Shown: positions 6,161 through 14,402 of the stretch, in pieces
How positions within the stretch are numbered: the first letter of the stretch is position 1
Layout of the letters: every line of letters begins with the position of its first letter
Origin: CAYOEZ01 sp964402955
GTDB taxonomy: Bacteria > Chloroflexota > DTOL01 > DAOUCN01
NCBI GenBank assembly: GCA_964402955.1
Contig: CAYOEZ010000117.1
Location: forward strand, 1-14,727
DNA: 14,727 bases
Direction of reading: 5' to 3'
Program-made: the position numbers and the translations under genes
Notes under the pieces: model-generated
What the model saw: the letters and a program-made list of their open reading frames with translations, nothing else
Told to the model about the DNA's origin: nothing
The model's database searches: none

Positions 6161-7138
6161 ATGCAGCCGAGAGACATTATTCTTGCCAATATCAACCACA
6201 CGAACCCGCCCCGGCCCGGGCTGACATTTGACCGCGGGCGCATCAACGACGTGCTCGGCGCCGGCGTCACGCCGCACGGCTACACGGAGAAACGCTGGAC
6301 AGAGGGCAATCGTGAGTTCTACGATGATCAATGGGGCAACCTGTGGGTGCGCATGATCGGCGGCTCGATCAAGGGTGAGATCCTTAAGCCTGCCATCGAG
6401 GACTGGCGCCAATTGGCTACGCTGCGGCCCCCCGACTACAGCCATCCCGACTGTGCGGCAGAAATGAACGCTCTCTTCAGCCAGCCAACCGGCAAATTCA
6501 AGCTGGCACACATCGGCGGCTGGATCTTCGACAATTCCCGCTACCTGCGCAAAATGGAAGTCTACTTCCTCGATATGGCGCTCTACCCCGATGAGGTGCG
6601 ACACATGCACGACATCGTGGCCGGCGTCTATGAACAGAAGATTCATCTGGCAGCCAAAGCGGGCGCCGACGGTATATTCATCGGTGAGGACATGGGTACG
6701 CAACAGGGCCTGCTCTTCAGCCCGCGCATGTTCCGTTTCTACTTCAAAGAGATGTACACACGCCTGCTCTCAATCGCTCATGACTACGGTATGAAGGTCT
6801 TCCTGCACTCGTGCGGGCAGAACTGGGAGATCGTACCCGACCTGCTCGACGCCGGCGTGGATGTCTTTCAGTTTGACCAGCCCGCTCTCTACGACATGCC
6901 CAAGCTGGCGGCGCTGTTCAAGGAGCGCAAGGCCGCCTTGTGGAGCCCGGTCGACATCCAGCAGATTATGCCCACCGGCAACCGCTCCATTATCGAGGCA
7001 GGAGCACAGCACATGATCGACACCTTCGAGGGCGGCTTGCTCTGCAAGAACTATGGCGACCTGCCCGGTATCGGCGTCAAGGAAGAGTGGGACATGTGGG
7101 CCTACGACGCCATCTGCAAGCGCGCCGGAGTCGCATAG
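6161..7138 (+). CDS. MtaA-like URO-D superfamily methyltransferase, 325 aa
   Basis: Of the five, this looks most like a classic zinc-dependent cobamide methyltransferase. VFLHSCGQNWEIVPDLLDAG at 213-232 holds the H216-x-C218-G zinc pair, followed by the family's D-x-F-x-x-D-x-P strand (VDVFQFDQP). GGLLCKNYGD at 291-300 supplies C295, a candidate third ligand. GADGIFIGEDMGTQQGLLFS at 168-187 is the usual active-site strand of this branch. Family enzymes move a methyl group between a corrinoid protein and a thiol or other acceptor. The ATG at 6161 has AGGAG eight bases upstream (6148-6152). The length is typical, there is no signal peptide and it should be cytosolic. A broken gene starts 14 bases after its stop. 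No corrinoid protein is encoded nearby, so its partner and substrate are unknown. Confidence 0.85.
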   Translation: MQPRDIILANINHTNPPRPGLTFDRGRINDVLGAGVTPHGYTEKRWTEGNREFYDDQWGNLWVRMIGGSIKGEILKPAIEDWRQLATLRPPDYSHPDCAAEMNALFSQPTGKFKLAHIGGWIFDNSRYLRKMEVYFLDMALYPDEVRHMHDIVAGVYEQKIHLAAKAGADGIFIGEDMGTQQGLLFSPRMFRFYFKEMYTRLLSIAHDYGMKVFLHSCGQNWEIVPDLLDAGVDVFQFDQPALYDMPKLAALFKERKAALWSPVDIQQIMPTGNRSIIEAGAQHMIDTFEGGLLCKNYGDLPGIGVKEEWDMWAYDAICKRAGVA

Positions 7139-7152
7139 GAAGAAGCACGGAC

Positions 7153-7499
7153 ATGGCACAGTTGGATCGTTTCGCCGAGATCGCACAGCAGGCGCACCCC
7201 ATCAGTAAGGACGAGATGGAGTCGGCCGCGCCGCCAACGCAGCCGTCGACTACATGGACTTCGTCGCCGAGCGCACGCTGGACTGCGCCGGACTGACGCC
7301 GCTAGTCTTCACCTACCAGAAGCCCGGCTTCTTCGAGATGACGCATGGTGCAAAGGTGCGGCTGCCGGTCGTCGGCAGCGCCGCCTGTGGCAAGGGGGAA
7401 TTCGTCTTCTCCACGCTATGCCTGCCCGGGAGGATCGGGTGCAACCCGGTGCTCGATCGCTTCCTGTGTGCGCTTGCTGGTGCTATTACTACACCCTAA
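7153..7499 (+). pseudogene. Frameshifted, truncated gene of unknown family
   Basis: The ATG at 7153 (AGGAAG ten bases upstream) opens MAQLDRFAEIAQQAHPISKD, then becomes low-complexity P/S/T-rich sequence and stops at 7296. A second frame, open from 7209, reads coding-like sequence, AANAAVDYMDFVAERTLDCA and KPGFFEMTHGAKVRLPVVG, up to TAA at 7497-7499. One lost base between about 7210 and 7240 would join the two into a protein of about 115 aa. The end falls inside the 41-bp palindrome, so the 3' part of the gene is probably also missing. I do not recognise the family. A sequencing error could explain the frameshift but not the abrupt end. It lies tightly between two URO-D genes and was likely part of the same operon. 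Confidence 0.6.
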
Positions 7500-7527
7500 G
7501 GGTCTCAGAGACCCTTAGGGTGTAGTA
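7487..7527. repeat. 41-bp perfect palindrome abutting a ribosome-binding site
   Basis: The arm 7487-7506 (TACTACACCCTAAGGGTCTC) is the exact complement of 7508-7527, centred on the single base A7507. The right arm runs directly into the SD (AGGAG, 7527-7531) of the 367-aa gene, and the left arm contains the stop codon of the preceding broken gene. In RNA the 20-bp arms would fold into a very stable hairpin at the base of the ribosome-binding site. No T-tract follows. It may be a translational control element, a protein-binding dyad, a mobile-element end or a fold-back left by a deletion. Confidence 0.9.
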
Positions 7528-7540
7528 GGAGAACAAACCA

Positions 7541-8644
7541 ATGCCTGTCCTACAATTGCGCAACCACATCCCCATCAGCGGGCCGGCGCGGCGCGAGCCT
7601 GCTGACGGGACAGAAACCGCCATGCGCGTCTCGCTGGGCTTCGAGCCGGCCTGGTATCACCAGCGCTGCGCCGTCGATTTCTCGGAGCGCTGGCACAGCG
7701 ACCCGATCTACCGCCACGACACCCTCCTTGCCATGAAGCGCGAGCTTTGCCGTGCCTTTCCGTCCGTCGCCTATTGGGATGCCGGTCGCCAGGACGACAC
7801 GTGGACACTGTCGGGCGTTTATGGCGCCTACGTGGTGGGGCGCGTCCTGGGCTGCACGCTGCAGTACGCCCCTGACCGCTGGCCAGTGGTCATCGCCAAA
7901 CCGCAACGCACGCTCGATGAATGGGCCAACCTGGACAGCGACGAGTTGGCGTCGGGCGCGACGATGCAGGATCTCGCGCGGCAGATGGACATCATCGCGG
8001 CGCATGCAGGCACGATTCACGGCTATCTCAATTGGCAGGGGGTGTTGAACAACGTCTTCAACGTCTACGGGGAGGATATCTTCCTGGATATGTCCATGCA
8101 GCCGCAGTTGGCGCAGCGCTTCCTGAGCAAGATGTGCGACCTGATGATCGCGCTGGTGAAGAAAGTGCAGGCCCGGCAGCGACGCTCCGGCTTCGCCATC
8201 GACCAGCTTGATGTGAGCAACTGCACGATCAACATGATCTCGCCCCGCATGTACGGCGAGTTCGTGTTTCCTTATGACAAGCGCATCGCTGCGAGCTTCG
8301 CCAGCTTCGGCGTCCACACCTGCAACTGGGACGCCACGCCCTACCTGGAACAGATCCGCAAGCTGCCCAAGGTCGGCTATCTGGACATGGGCCTGATGTC
8401 TGACCTGAAGAAGGCCAGAGCATTGTTCCCCGAGGCACGCCGCGCCGTGATGTACTCGCCGGTCACGCTACAAGACGCCTCACTGGCCGACATCGAAGCT
8501 GACATGCGCCGCATCTACAGCGACTACGCCCCCTGCGACATTGTCATGGCCGACATCCAGGCGACCACGCCCGATCAGCGCGTGAACGAACTGCTGGAGA
8601 TATGCAGGAGGATAGCGGAAGAGCAGCCGGTTGGCCGCGGATAA
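7541..8644 (+). CDS. URO-D superfamily protein, 367 aa, H-x-C type
   Basis: The fifth URO-D-like gene starts at ATG 7541 with AGGAG nine bases upstream. FGVHTCNWDATPYLEQIRKL at 256-275 holds the H259-x-C261 zinc pair. LPKVGYLDMGLMSDLKKARAL and the C-terminal PCDIVMADIQATTPDQRV (331-348) match the last barrel strands and TPxxxV helix of the superfamily. The usual third-ligand Cys position there reads MADI; C332, a few residues earlier, is the only nearby alternative. GEDIFLDMSMQPQLAQRFLS at 177-196 resembles the DxxxxPxxxxxll segment common in these enzymes. The first 28 residues are poorly conserved looking, and ATG at 7622 is another possible start. The final EEQPVGRG and stop are encoded by a dispersed repeat, so the native C-terminus may have been replaced. 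The methyltransferase role is inferred. Confidence 0.8.
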   Translation: MPVLQLRNHIPISGPARREPADGTETAMRVSLGFEPAWYHQRCAVDFSERWHSDPIYRHDTLLAMKRELCRAFPSVAYWDAGRQDDTWTLSGVYGAYVVGRVLGCTLQYAPDRWPVVIAKPQRTLDEWANLDSDELASGATMQDLARQMDIIAAHAGTIHGYLNWQGVLNNVFNVYGEDIFLDMSMQPQLAQRFLSKMCDLMIALVKKVQARQRRSGFAIDQLDVSNCTINMISPRMYGEFVFPYDKRIAASFASFGVHTCNWDATPYLEQIRKLPKVGYLDMGLMSDLKKARALFPEARRAVMYSPVTLQDASLADIEADMRRIYSDYAPCDIVMADIQATTPDQRVNELLEICRRIAEEQPVGRG

Positions 8645-8708
8645 ACACGGATGAACACAGATTTTCTCTTTTGGTGATCCGTGTTCATCTGTGTTTATCC
8701 GCGGCTAA
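8618..8708. repeat. Dispersed CCGCGGATAAAC repeat, copy 1, full hairpin
   Basis: The 32-base arm 8631-8662 (TTGGCCGCGGATAAACACGG...) pairs with 8677-8708 with three mismatches around a 14-base loop. The 13 bases before the arm (GAAGAGCAGCCGG) are also shared with copy 2, so the repeat unit begins inside the URO-D coding sequence. It occupies the gap between the converging URO-D and res genes. The large stem may end transcription or protect the mRNA 3' end. Similar intergenic palindromes with this core are common in several environmental phyla, from memory. Confidence 0.85.
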
Positions 8709-8748
8709 GTGTGTCCTGCAAAGGCACATCGAGATGGGGTAGGCCGGG

Positions 8749-8774
8749 AGCCGGGAAGCTCAAAGCTTCCGGCT
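8749..8774. terminator. Hairpin between convergent genes, weak terminator candidate
   Basis: AGCCGGGAAGCT (8749-8760), loop CAA, AGCTTCCGGCT (8764-8774) forms an 11-bp stem with one bulged G. It lies 46 bases beyond the res stop on the minus strand and beyond the large repeat hairpin on the plus strand. No T-tract follows in either direction, so if it ends transcription it is atypical. Confidence 0.35.
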
Positions 8775-8819
8775 GAACAAATGGAAGCCCCGCCGTTATA
8801 CTGAGTTGGCTGAGCGCAT

Positions 8820-11795
8820 CTACGCGTCAGGCATTCCTAGCGTCGTCTGGACGTGAGATGCAATGCCCTCAGGCCTATCGAACCAGTATTCTTGATACTC
8901 CATCGGTGCGCGATTGGCGTCTTGTGTGTACAAGAACAACGATACACGCACACGCATGCCGTTGTGCTCCACAATCCGAGGGCTGCCAGACGAATCCAGG
9001 AATAGCTGCTTGTAGCCGTCTATCTTGTGTTCATAACCGCTTTGCGTCATGCCTTTGGGGTCGACAAAGGCAATCTGGTATTCGTTGCCCTTCTGCAGCC
9101 AGAAGATGAAGTCGGGTTTGAACTGGCGGATGCGGTTAGCATCCGGGTCATAGTATGGCAAGTAGACATCATCGAGCGTTTCGTCAAGCTTGCTGAAGGC
9201 CCACCAATCGAACGCGCCAAACACGTTACCGGCATTCGCCAGGTCGTTGACGAACTTGACCTCGCTGGGATGACGGATGATGTGGCGCATATAGTCCACC
9301 TTGTCTGTCGTGGACGAAATCAGGGGTATATAGTAGTGGTTGGCGACATGCCGTAGCGCCACCGTTTGCCCGTCGCTCGTAAACGTCTCCGTGTCCCGCA
9401 ATTGCTGCGCCTGCCCCACAAACAGTTCAAAGGAAAGTTGGTGAGCGTCGTATTTTGCCTTCAGTTCTCCCAATCGGCGCGGATAGTCTATGGTGCGCTG
9501 AATACGCAACTGCAAGTCTGAGATGTCTCTGAGCAGAACCTTGATGTGCTGGTAATGGCGGATTTCGCCGTCGAGTGGCTTGACGCCCTGCACTGCCTTT
9601 GGCGCGAGTGCGAAGTAGCTGCACAGGCGCGGCAGAATGACGCCAACTCCACCGCAGCGCTTGTCGCTACTGGTGTTGAAGTAGAGCGCCTGATCGTCCA
9701 TAACGCGATGAAGCAGGCCGATCTGGCGCGGCGTGGCGTGGTGACGAGCAAAGAGCAACCGGTCGTCGCCAAGATAATCGAGATAGCTGTCAATCATCTC
9801 CAGATCCTGCGGGCAGAGCGCGAACTTCTGCGGGGCGCGTTCCTCCATAAGTGGCCGGTCGCCTTGCCGATAGACGGGAATCAACAAACAGCGGCCCTCA
9901 ATCGCTGCATCGTTCAGCGACAGCGCCACCTCCTGCTCATCCTCAATGGAGGCAATCAGGTCTACCTGCTGCACCACTGTCTGCAACGCCGTGCGGTTGG
10001 TGCCGAAGATGAGCAGGCTCTCCAACGGCAAGGCGTCGTCCTTGACCTGCCAGTACAAGTCACGGGCGACCTCGCCAGCATTGAAGATGTTTTGCAGCCG
10101 CCTGCGCTTGCCCTTGAACGGCTCGATGCGCACCCCACGACCGATGGACTGCAAGATGAACTTGCGCGCGTCTGTCCCTGTGCCGATGTTGATGAACGTG
10201 ATGACGTTGGGACGGTTTGAATCCCACCCTTCGTAGAAGCTACGCGAACCCATCAGGATGTTGATGTCTGAACCTGCATTCAGCCTTACAAAGAACCCCT
10301 CGTCCTGGAAGCTCTCGGTGATCTCGTATCCGGCCAGCTCTTGTTTCAGCCATTCCGTAATGTCGCCGATCTTGATCAGCGCAAACGGGCGGTCGGCGGT
10401 CTTGAGCTTGAAGGCCACTTCCTGCCTGTCTGACGGGCGCACCCACACTTCCATTTCGCCAGGACCCGGCGCATTGTACACAGCTTCCAGAAGGTCGTGC
10501 AGGCTGATGCTGTCAAAGAGGGCTTTGTCCGTAATGAAGTGAGCATCCTCAAACAGGAATGGCGGATGCTGGCTCAACTCTGCCCACAACTCGTCCTTCG
10601 CCTGCACCCACGTCGCGTCGTCCACTCCTCCCCTGCCAATTCGCGCCAGCTCACGGAAAAAGAGCTTGAGGTCGGCATCCTGGATGTTCACCGAGTTGAC
10701 CAGCGCCAGCAGCAGCGGGCTGTGATACATGTCCACAGTGCCTGCCGCGACCTGCAGGGCGTTCTTCGCCTTGCGCATGTAGGCAAGCATGACGAGAGAC
10801 TTGAGGACAACCTTCTGCTTCTCATCGCCTGTGTAGTCCTCGTCGTCGCGGAAAGCGCGGTTCTCCTGTTTCAGGATGCTGATATGCTTGCCGTAGCCCT
10901 GCGCCGTGAAGCGCGCCAGGTTGAAATCGTAGGCGGTGGTAAGAATATCGCGCTGGTCGGTGAAGGTGGCCGAGAAGTTGAACAGGAACCCGTTGCGCGC
11001 CAGAGCGCTGTAGATGTGCTGGCGCTTCGAGTCTTCCTTGTCGCCTTTGTGCGCCTCATCCAGCAGTACGTACCACTGGCCATTGTTGTCGTAATTGCGG
11101 TAGTCGATGATCTTCTCTTTTTGCTCGTCGCTCAGGTTGTCGGAGCGGTAGACGAATATCGTTGCTTCCTGGTCGCGCAGCAGCGACGGAGCGGCGCGTT
11201 TCACGTCGGGGTACTCGCGCAGGTCGCGCAGGATGATCGTCAGATCGCCGCGCGTAGCGTTGAACTCGGCCACGTGCCGGCGCAACTGCTCGATCAGGTC
11301 GTCGCGATGGGTGAGCACAAGAATGTCGTGCGGCGGCGTTTCCTGCAGCCGGCTAAGCCGCCACAACATCTCGATCAGCTTGACCAGGACAAGCGTCTTG
11401 CCGCTGCCCGTCGCCATCCAGAAACCCATACGGTTGATTAAGTGCTCATAGGCGACTTTGCCGTTGGCGACCGGGTAGTTGTCATCGAGCAGGCGCTGGA
11501 TGTCGCGACGGGTTTCGCTGACCGCAATGTCCATGTCGGGGTTGAGATCATTGGCCCTGTACCATTCCATGAAGCGCCGTTTGCGTTCGGCGTTGACGGT
11601 CGCGGCCTCGCCAGCCTGATAGTCGGCGAAATCCTCGTAGTAGCGCCACAGCGCCTTGACGGCGCATTGCAGCGCCTGCTGCTGATAGTCCCACAGCCGC
11701 TTGGACGCGGAGAACGTCGCCAGGTCAGGCATCTGCCAGGTGTGGGGCAGACTGTCGACGTCGAACTGGTCGAGAATGTCTTGCAGCTTACGCAT
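8820..11795 (-). CDS. res: Type III restriction-modification Res subunit: helicase plus nuclease
   Basis: This 991-aa protein is an SF2 ATPase with a C-terminal nuclease, the layout of Type III Res. Helicase motifs in order: Q-like LWDYQQQAL near 34; Walker A ATGSGKT at 128-134; LTHRDDL at 161-167; DEAH at 246-249 (VLLDEAHKGD); SAT at 275-277; SRSFYEGWDSNRPNVITF at 517-534; and QSIGRGVRIEP at 549-559. Near the C-terminus, PDFIFWLQKGN (894-) then FVDPKG (910-915) gives a D895...D912-x-K914 PD-(D/E)xK nuclease site. Family members translocate and cut unmodified DNA in complex with Mod. ATG 11795 lies 3 bases after the mod stop, with a GGTGGT SD overlapping the end of mod, so translation is coupled. 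All motifs look intact. It converges on the URO-D array. Confidence 0.9.
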   Translation of the reverse strand: MRKLQDILDQFDVDSLPHTWQMPDLATFSASKRLWDYQQQALQCAVKALWRYYEDFADYQAGEAATVNAERKRRFMEWYRANDLNPDMDIAVSETRRDIQRLLDDNYPVANGKVAYEHLINRMGFWMATGSGKTLVLVKLIEMLWRLSRLQETPPHDILVLTHRDDLIEQLRRHVAEFNATRGDLTIILRDLREYPDVKRAAPSLLRDQEATIFVYRSDNLSDEQKEKIIDYRNYDNNGQWYVLLDEAHKGDKEDSKRQHIYSALARNGFLFNFSATFTDQRDILTTAYDFNLARFTAQGYGKHISILKQENRAFRDDEDYTGDEKQKVVLKSLVMLAYMRKAKNALQVAAGTVDMYHSPLLLALVNSVNIQDADLKLFFRELARIGRGGVDDATWVQAKDELWAELSQHPPFLFEDAHFITDKALFDSISLHDLLEAVYNAPGPGEMEVWVRPSDRQEVAFKLKTADRPFALIKIGDITEWLKQELAGYEITESFQDEGFFVRLNAGSDINILMGSRSFYEGWDSNRPNVITFINIGTGTDARKFILQSIGRGVRIEPFKGKRRRLQNIFNAGEVARDLYWQVKDDALPLESLLIFGTNRTALQTVVQQVDLIASIEDEQEVALSLNDAAIEGRCLLIPVYRQGDRPLMEERAPQKFALCPQDLEMIDSYLDYLGDDRLLFARHHATPRQIGLLHRVMDDQALYFNTSSDKRCGGVGVILPRLCSYFALAPKAVQGVKPLDGEIRHYQHIKVLLRDISDLQLRIQRTIDYPRRLGELKAKYDAHQLSFELFVGQAQQLRDTETFTSDGQTVALRHVANHYYIPLISSTTDKVDYMRHIIRHPSEVKFVNDLANAGNVFGAFDWWAFSKLDETLDDVYLPYYDPDANRIRQFKPDFIFWLQKGNEYQIAFVDPKGMTQSGYEHKIDGYKQLFLDSSGSPRIVEHNGMRVRVSLFLYTQDANRAPMEYQEYWFDRPEGIASHVQTTLGMPDA

Positions 11796-11798
11796 GAT

Positions 11799-14402
11799 TT
11801 ACCACCAGATCAGCGACTTGATGAGATTCCAGTCGGGGTTACGCAGATCAACGCGCTCCCCGTCCTCAAACTCGACGCTCGCTGCTGTGACGCGCCTGAT
11901 CCACTTGCCGGTCACGCAGGACAGCGTCTCGGCCAGATCGATGCCGTCGTAGAGCTTGCTCAGGTCGACCGTCACCTTCTCGCGCGCCACGTCTACGTCA
12001 ACGACCCGCTCGCCGTTCGCAGCATTGTCCAACATTTTGGTGTCGCGCAGGAAGACATAGCTGCTGTAGGGGTCCTGGTAGGGGTTGTTGAAGAGGTCGG
12101 CGTCCTCGTAGCGGGCGTGGCGCAGCGCGTCTTCGTACTGCTCCAGATGATAATACTTAACAAAGTGGCCGATGCCCTTGCCGCCTTCTTGCGCCTTGCC
12201 GTCCTTCCACTTGTCGGAGAAGGCTACCTTCTTGACGCGCGGCAGAATCACCGTATCGAAGTAGTCCGCCATCTCGACCAGGATATACTTGCGCTGTCCG
12301 CCATCCTCACGGTTCAGGTTGATGACAGCATGAGCAGTGGTACCAGAACCAGCGAAGAAGTCTAGAACGATTGCTTCCTCGTCATCGTACACGATTCCGT
12401 CAAGTATGTCTTGTACCGCGTGGATTGATTTGGGATACAGGAACAGGCCTGTTTTTCCGAACAGGGATGTAAGGAGCCCTGTCCCGTGCGTTCCAGCATT
12501 ATACTTGGAATCGAACCAGTTGCTTGTCGCTCTAATGCGGTCAATGGACACTTTTTCGTATACGACGGGCACAGTTGTAGCGCAGCGGCAGAAGATCGAG
12601 TCTCGCGCCAGATCACGTACGGCAGACGTATACGTCTTCCTCCATACACGCTGACTACCATCACCGCCAATCGGATAGATGCGAGTCCAGCCAGCATCTG
12701 TGGGGCTAACCGGATAATCATCCGAGTCAGGAGGCTGTTCAATGCCCTTGATGAGTTGCGTTGATGGATCAACCAGAATTGCATAGAAGCTCTTGGGACG
12801 GCCTCGACGGTAATTGTTCGCACCTGTTCCACTTCGCATGAAAGGGCGTTCGTCGCTTCTGTCGCTAGGGCGAGGAACGCGCACGAAGTCTACTCCTGTT
12901 CGTGTTACCAACAGCAGATACTCATGAGTTCTCGACAGATTTGCCTTTGGCGATCCTTGCGGATGATGGTTCACAACGATCGTGTTGATCTCAGAACCAA
13001 GAAATCGTCCGCGGAGCAACTCCACTGCGTTAGCCACTTCATAATCATCGACCGCAACGCCCAGTGCGGACTCCCCCGTCATGAGGAAGGAATTAGCAAC
13101 AGCCAGCCGATTATCTAGCAGTGTAGCCCATGATGAGCTCTTGTAATTATTGACGTAGAGGATTTCTGATCCCTCGGCATTGTATGGAGGATCAATGTAC
13201 ACACACTTAACTCGCTCCCGAAACTTCGGCAGTATGGTATTCAGCGCCTGGTAGTTCTCGCTCCTGATCAGCCAGCCGTCGAGTGACTGGTCGAGGTGGT
13301 CGAAGAGCGCCAGGATGTCGAGCTCCAGGTCTTTGACGTGTTTGGTGTCCAGGGGCAGATAGCGGTATCGGTCATACAGGCGGCGGCCGGTCAGATCGTC
13401 CTGCCATAGCGACGCCAGATCAAAGTCCTCGCCCACCATGCCCAGGTCGCGCCATTCCTGCACCTGCTGCGCCATGTTGGCGTGGGACAGGATGCGCGCA
13501 AACAGCGCCACGTTGCGGTCGGCAATGCGATCGAGGGTGATGACGTAGTTGGAGTTCAGCACAAACTTGGGCTTGTTCCATATCTTGACCAGCTCATCCT
13601 CAAACTGGGCGATGAAGTCAATGATCTTGCAGGCGATGTCTTTGAGCGTTTGCAACTGGTGGATGCGCGTTTCCGTCCACGTGCTCTGGCCCGAGAAGAC
13701 GTACTGGTACATCCACAGGTCAAATTGCTCACGCAGGAAGGCGCGCGCGTCCTTGTTGATGAAGTAGTCCACCTCGCTCTGGCGCTCAAAGAGGCGGAAG
13801 GCATGCACAAGCGTGTCTTCATCCACCTCAGCGCCAGCCTTGTGCAGAGCACGGCGGATGTCATCCAGCTTGGTTGTGCGTCCCCGCTCGGAGTAGGTAA
13901 CCGTGAAGAGCAGCGCGCCCTCGTCGCGCTTTTCTTTGAACTCGAAGACCAGGCTGCGCTTCTCGTTGGCCTGCTTGTGCTGCAAGGTAGAAACGTCGAA
14001 AGAAAAACGCTGGCCGTCTACCTCCACATCCATGTTCTGGAAAAGGCGGTCGGTCTTGACGTAGTAGAGCATGTGCGTCTTCCAGAAGAGCATCACGTCG
14101 CGGTCGTCGGTGTAGACGCGCTCGTAGACGTTCTGGTGCAGCGGCGTATAGCGGAAGTAGATCGAGCCGGACTCGCTGAAGTAGCGGTAGAAGAAGGCAT
14201 AGAGCTTGTCGAAAAGCTCCTCGCGAAAGTCGGGGAACGGTTGGAGAGCGGATGCAATGTCCTGCGTGAGTCGCGGGAAGACGCCCTGCTCAAAGTAGCG
14301 CGCCTTGACGCGCATCAGATTGATGTAACCGGATTGGCCCTCGACGGGCGCGCCGACAAAGATGTCTTTGAGCGCATTCAGGAACTTCTCTTCTTTGGTC
14401 AT
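11799..14402 (-). CDS. mod: Type III DNA adenine methyltransferase Mod with long N-terminal region
   Basis: The protein methylates adenine N6 in a specific DNA sequence, protecting host DNA from Res. DPPYN lies at 404-408 (VYIDPPYNAEGSEILYVN) and the SAM-binding DFFAGSGTTAHAV at 681-693. Catalytic motif before SAM motif with the recognition segment between is the beta-class order used by Type III Mod. At 867 aa it is much longer than EcoP15I Mod (about 645 aa); the excess is about 390 N-terminal residues, charged and probably helical, with no domain I recognise. The C-terminal 130 residues (after about 735) probably contact Res. ATG 14402 has AGGAG four bases upstream (14407-14411). Bases about 12360-13240 are clearly lower in G+C than the rest. 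Res follows after 3 bases. A related large MTase-helicase defence arrangement cannot be excluded. Confidence 0.88.
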   Translation of the reverse strand: MTKEEKFLNALKDIFVGAPVEGQSGYINLMRVKARYFEQGVFPRLTQDIASALQPFPDFREELFDKLYAFFYRYFSESGSIYFRYTPLHQNVYERVYTDDRDVMLFWKTHMLYYVKTDRLFQNMDVEVDGQRFSFDVSTLQHKQANEKRSLVFEFKEKRDEGALLFTVTYSERGRTTKLDDIRRALHKAGAEVDEDTLVHAFRLFERQSEVDYFINKDARAFLREQFDLWMYQYVFSGQSTWTETRIHQLQTLKDIACKIIDFIAQFEDELVKIWNKPKFVLNSNYVITLDRIADRNVALFARILSHANMAQQVQEWRDLGMVGEDFDLASLWQDDLTGRRLYDRYRYLPLDTKHVKDLELDILALFDHLDQSLDGWLIRSENYQALNTILPKFRERVKCVYIDPPYNAEGSEILYVNNYKSSSWATLLDNRLAVANSFLMTGESALGVAVDDYEVANAVELLRGRFLGSEINTIVVNHHPQGSPKANLSRTHEYLLLVTRTGVDFVRVPRPSDRSDERPFMRSGTGANNYRRGRPKSFYAILVDPSTQLIKGIEQPPDSDDYPVSPTDAGWTRIYPIGGDGSQRVWRKTYTSAVRDLARDSIFCRCATTVPVVYEKVSIDRIRATSNWFDSKYNAGTHGTGLLTSLFGKTGLFLYPKSIHAVQDILDGIVYDDEEAIVLDFFAGSGTTAHAVINLNREDGGQRKYILVEMADYFDTVILPRVKKVAFSDKWKDGKAQEGGKGIGHFVKYYHLEQYEDALRHARYEDADLFNNPYQDPYSSYVFLRDTKMLDNAANGERVVDVDVAREKVTVDLSKLYDGIDLAETLSCVTGKWIRRVTAASVEFEDGERVDLRNPDWNLIKSLIWW
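12360..13240 (-). other. Lower-GC central segment of mod (recognition region)
   Basis: Sampled 60-base lines here are about 48-52% G+C, against 68% in a sampled line (13441-13500) from the N-terminal part of the gene. The segment covers roughly residues 390-680, from the DPPY motif to just before the SAM motif, which in Type III Mod holds the target-recognition domain. The edges are estimated by eye. Confidence 0.55.

Noticed and set aside
2411..8644. Calling any of these genes hemE (true uroporphyrinogen decarboxylase)
   Set aside because: None has the N-terminal RQAGRY-type substrate signature of HemE, and three carry H-x-C metal motifs typical of the methyltransferase branch.
8618..8708. 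CRISPR repeat
   Set aside because: Only two copies 6 kb apart with internal inverted symmetry and no regularly spaced array or cas gene.
10497..11441. 314-codon open frame on the + strand opposite res
   Set aside because: It is antisense to the helicase motifs, which are in the right order and intact on the minus strand; composition is that of a shadow frame.
8820..14402. BREX, DISARM or Type I system
   Set aside because: No PglZ, BrxC, DrmA/B, phospholipase D or HsdS-like gene is present; two genes in mod-res order with beta-class motif order fit Type III best.
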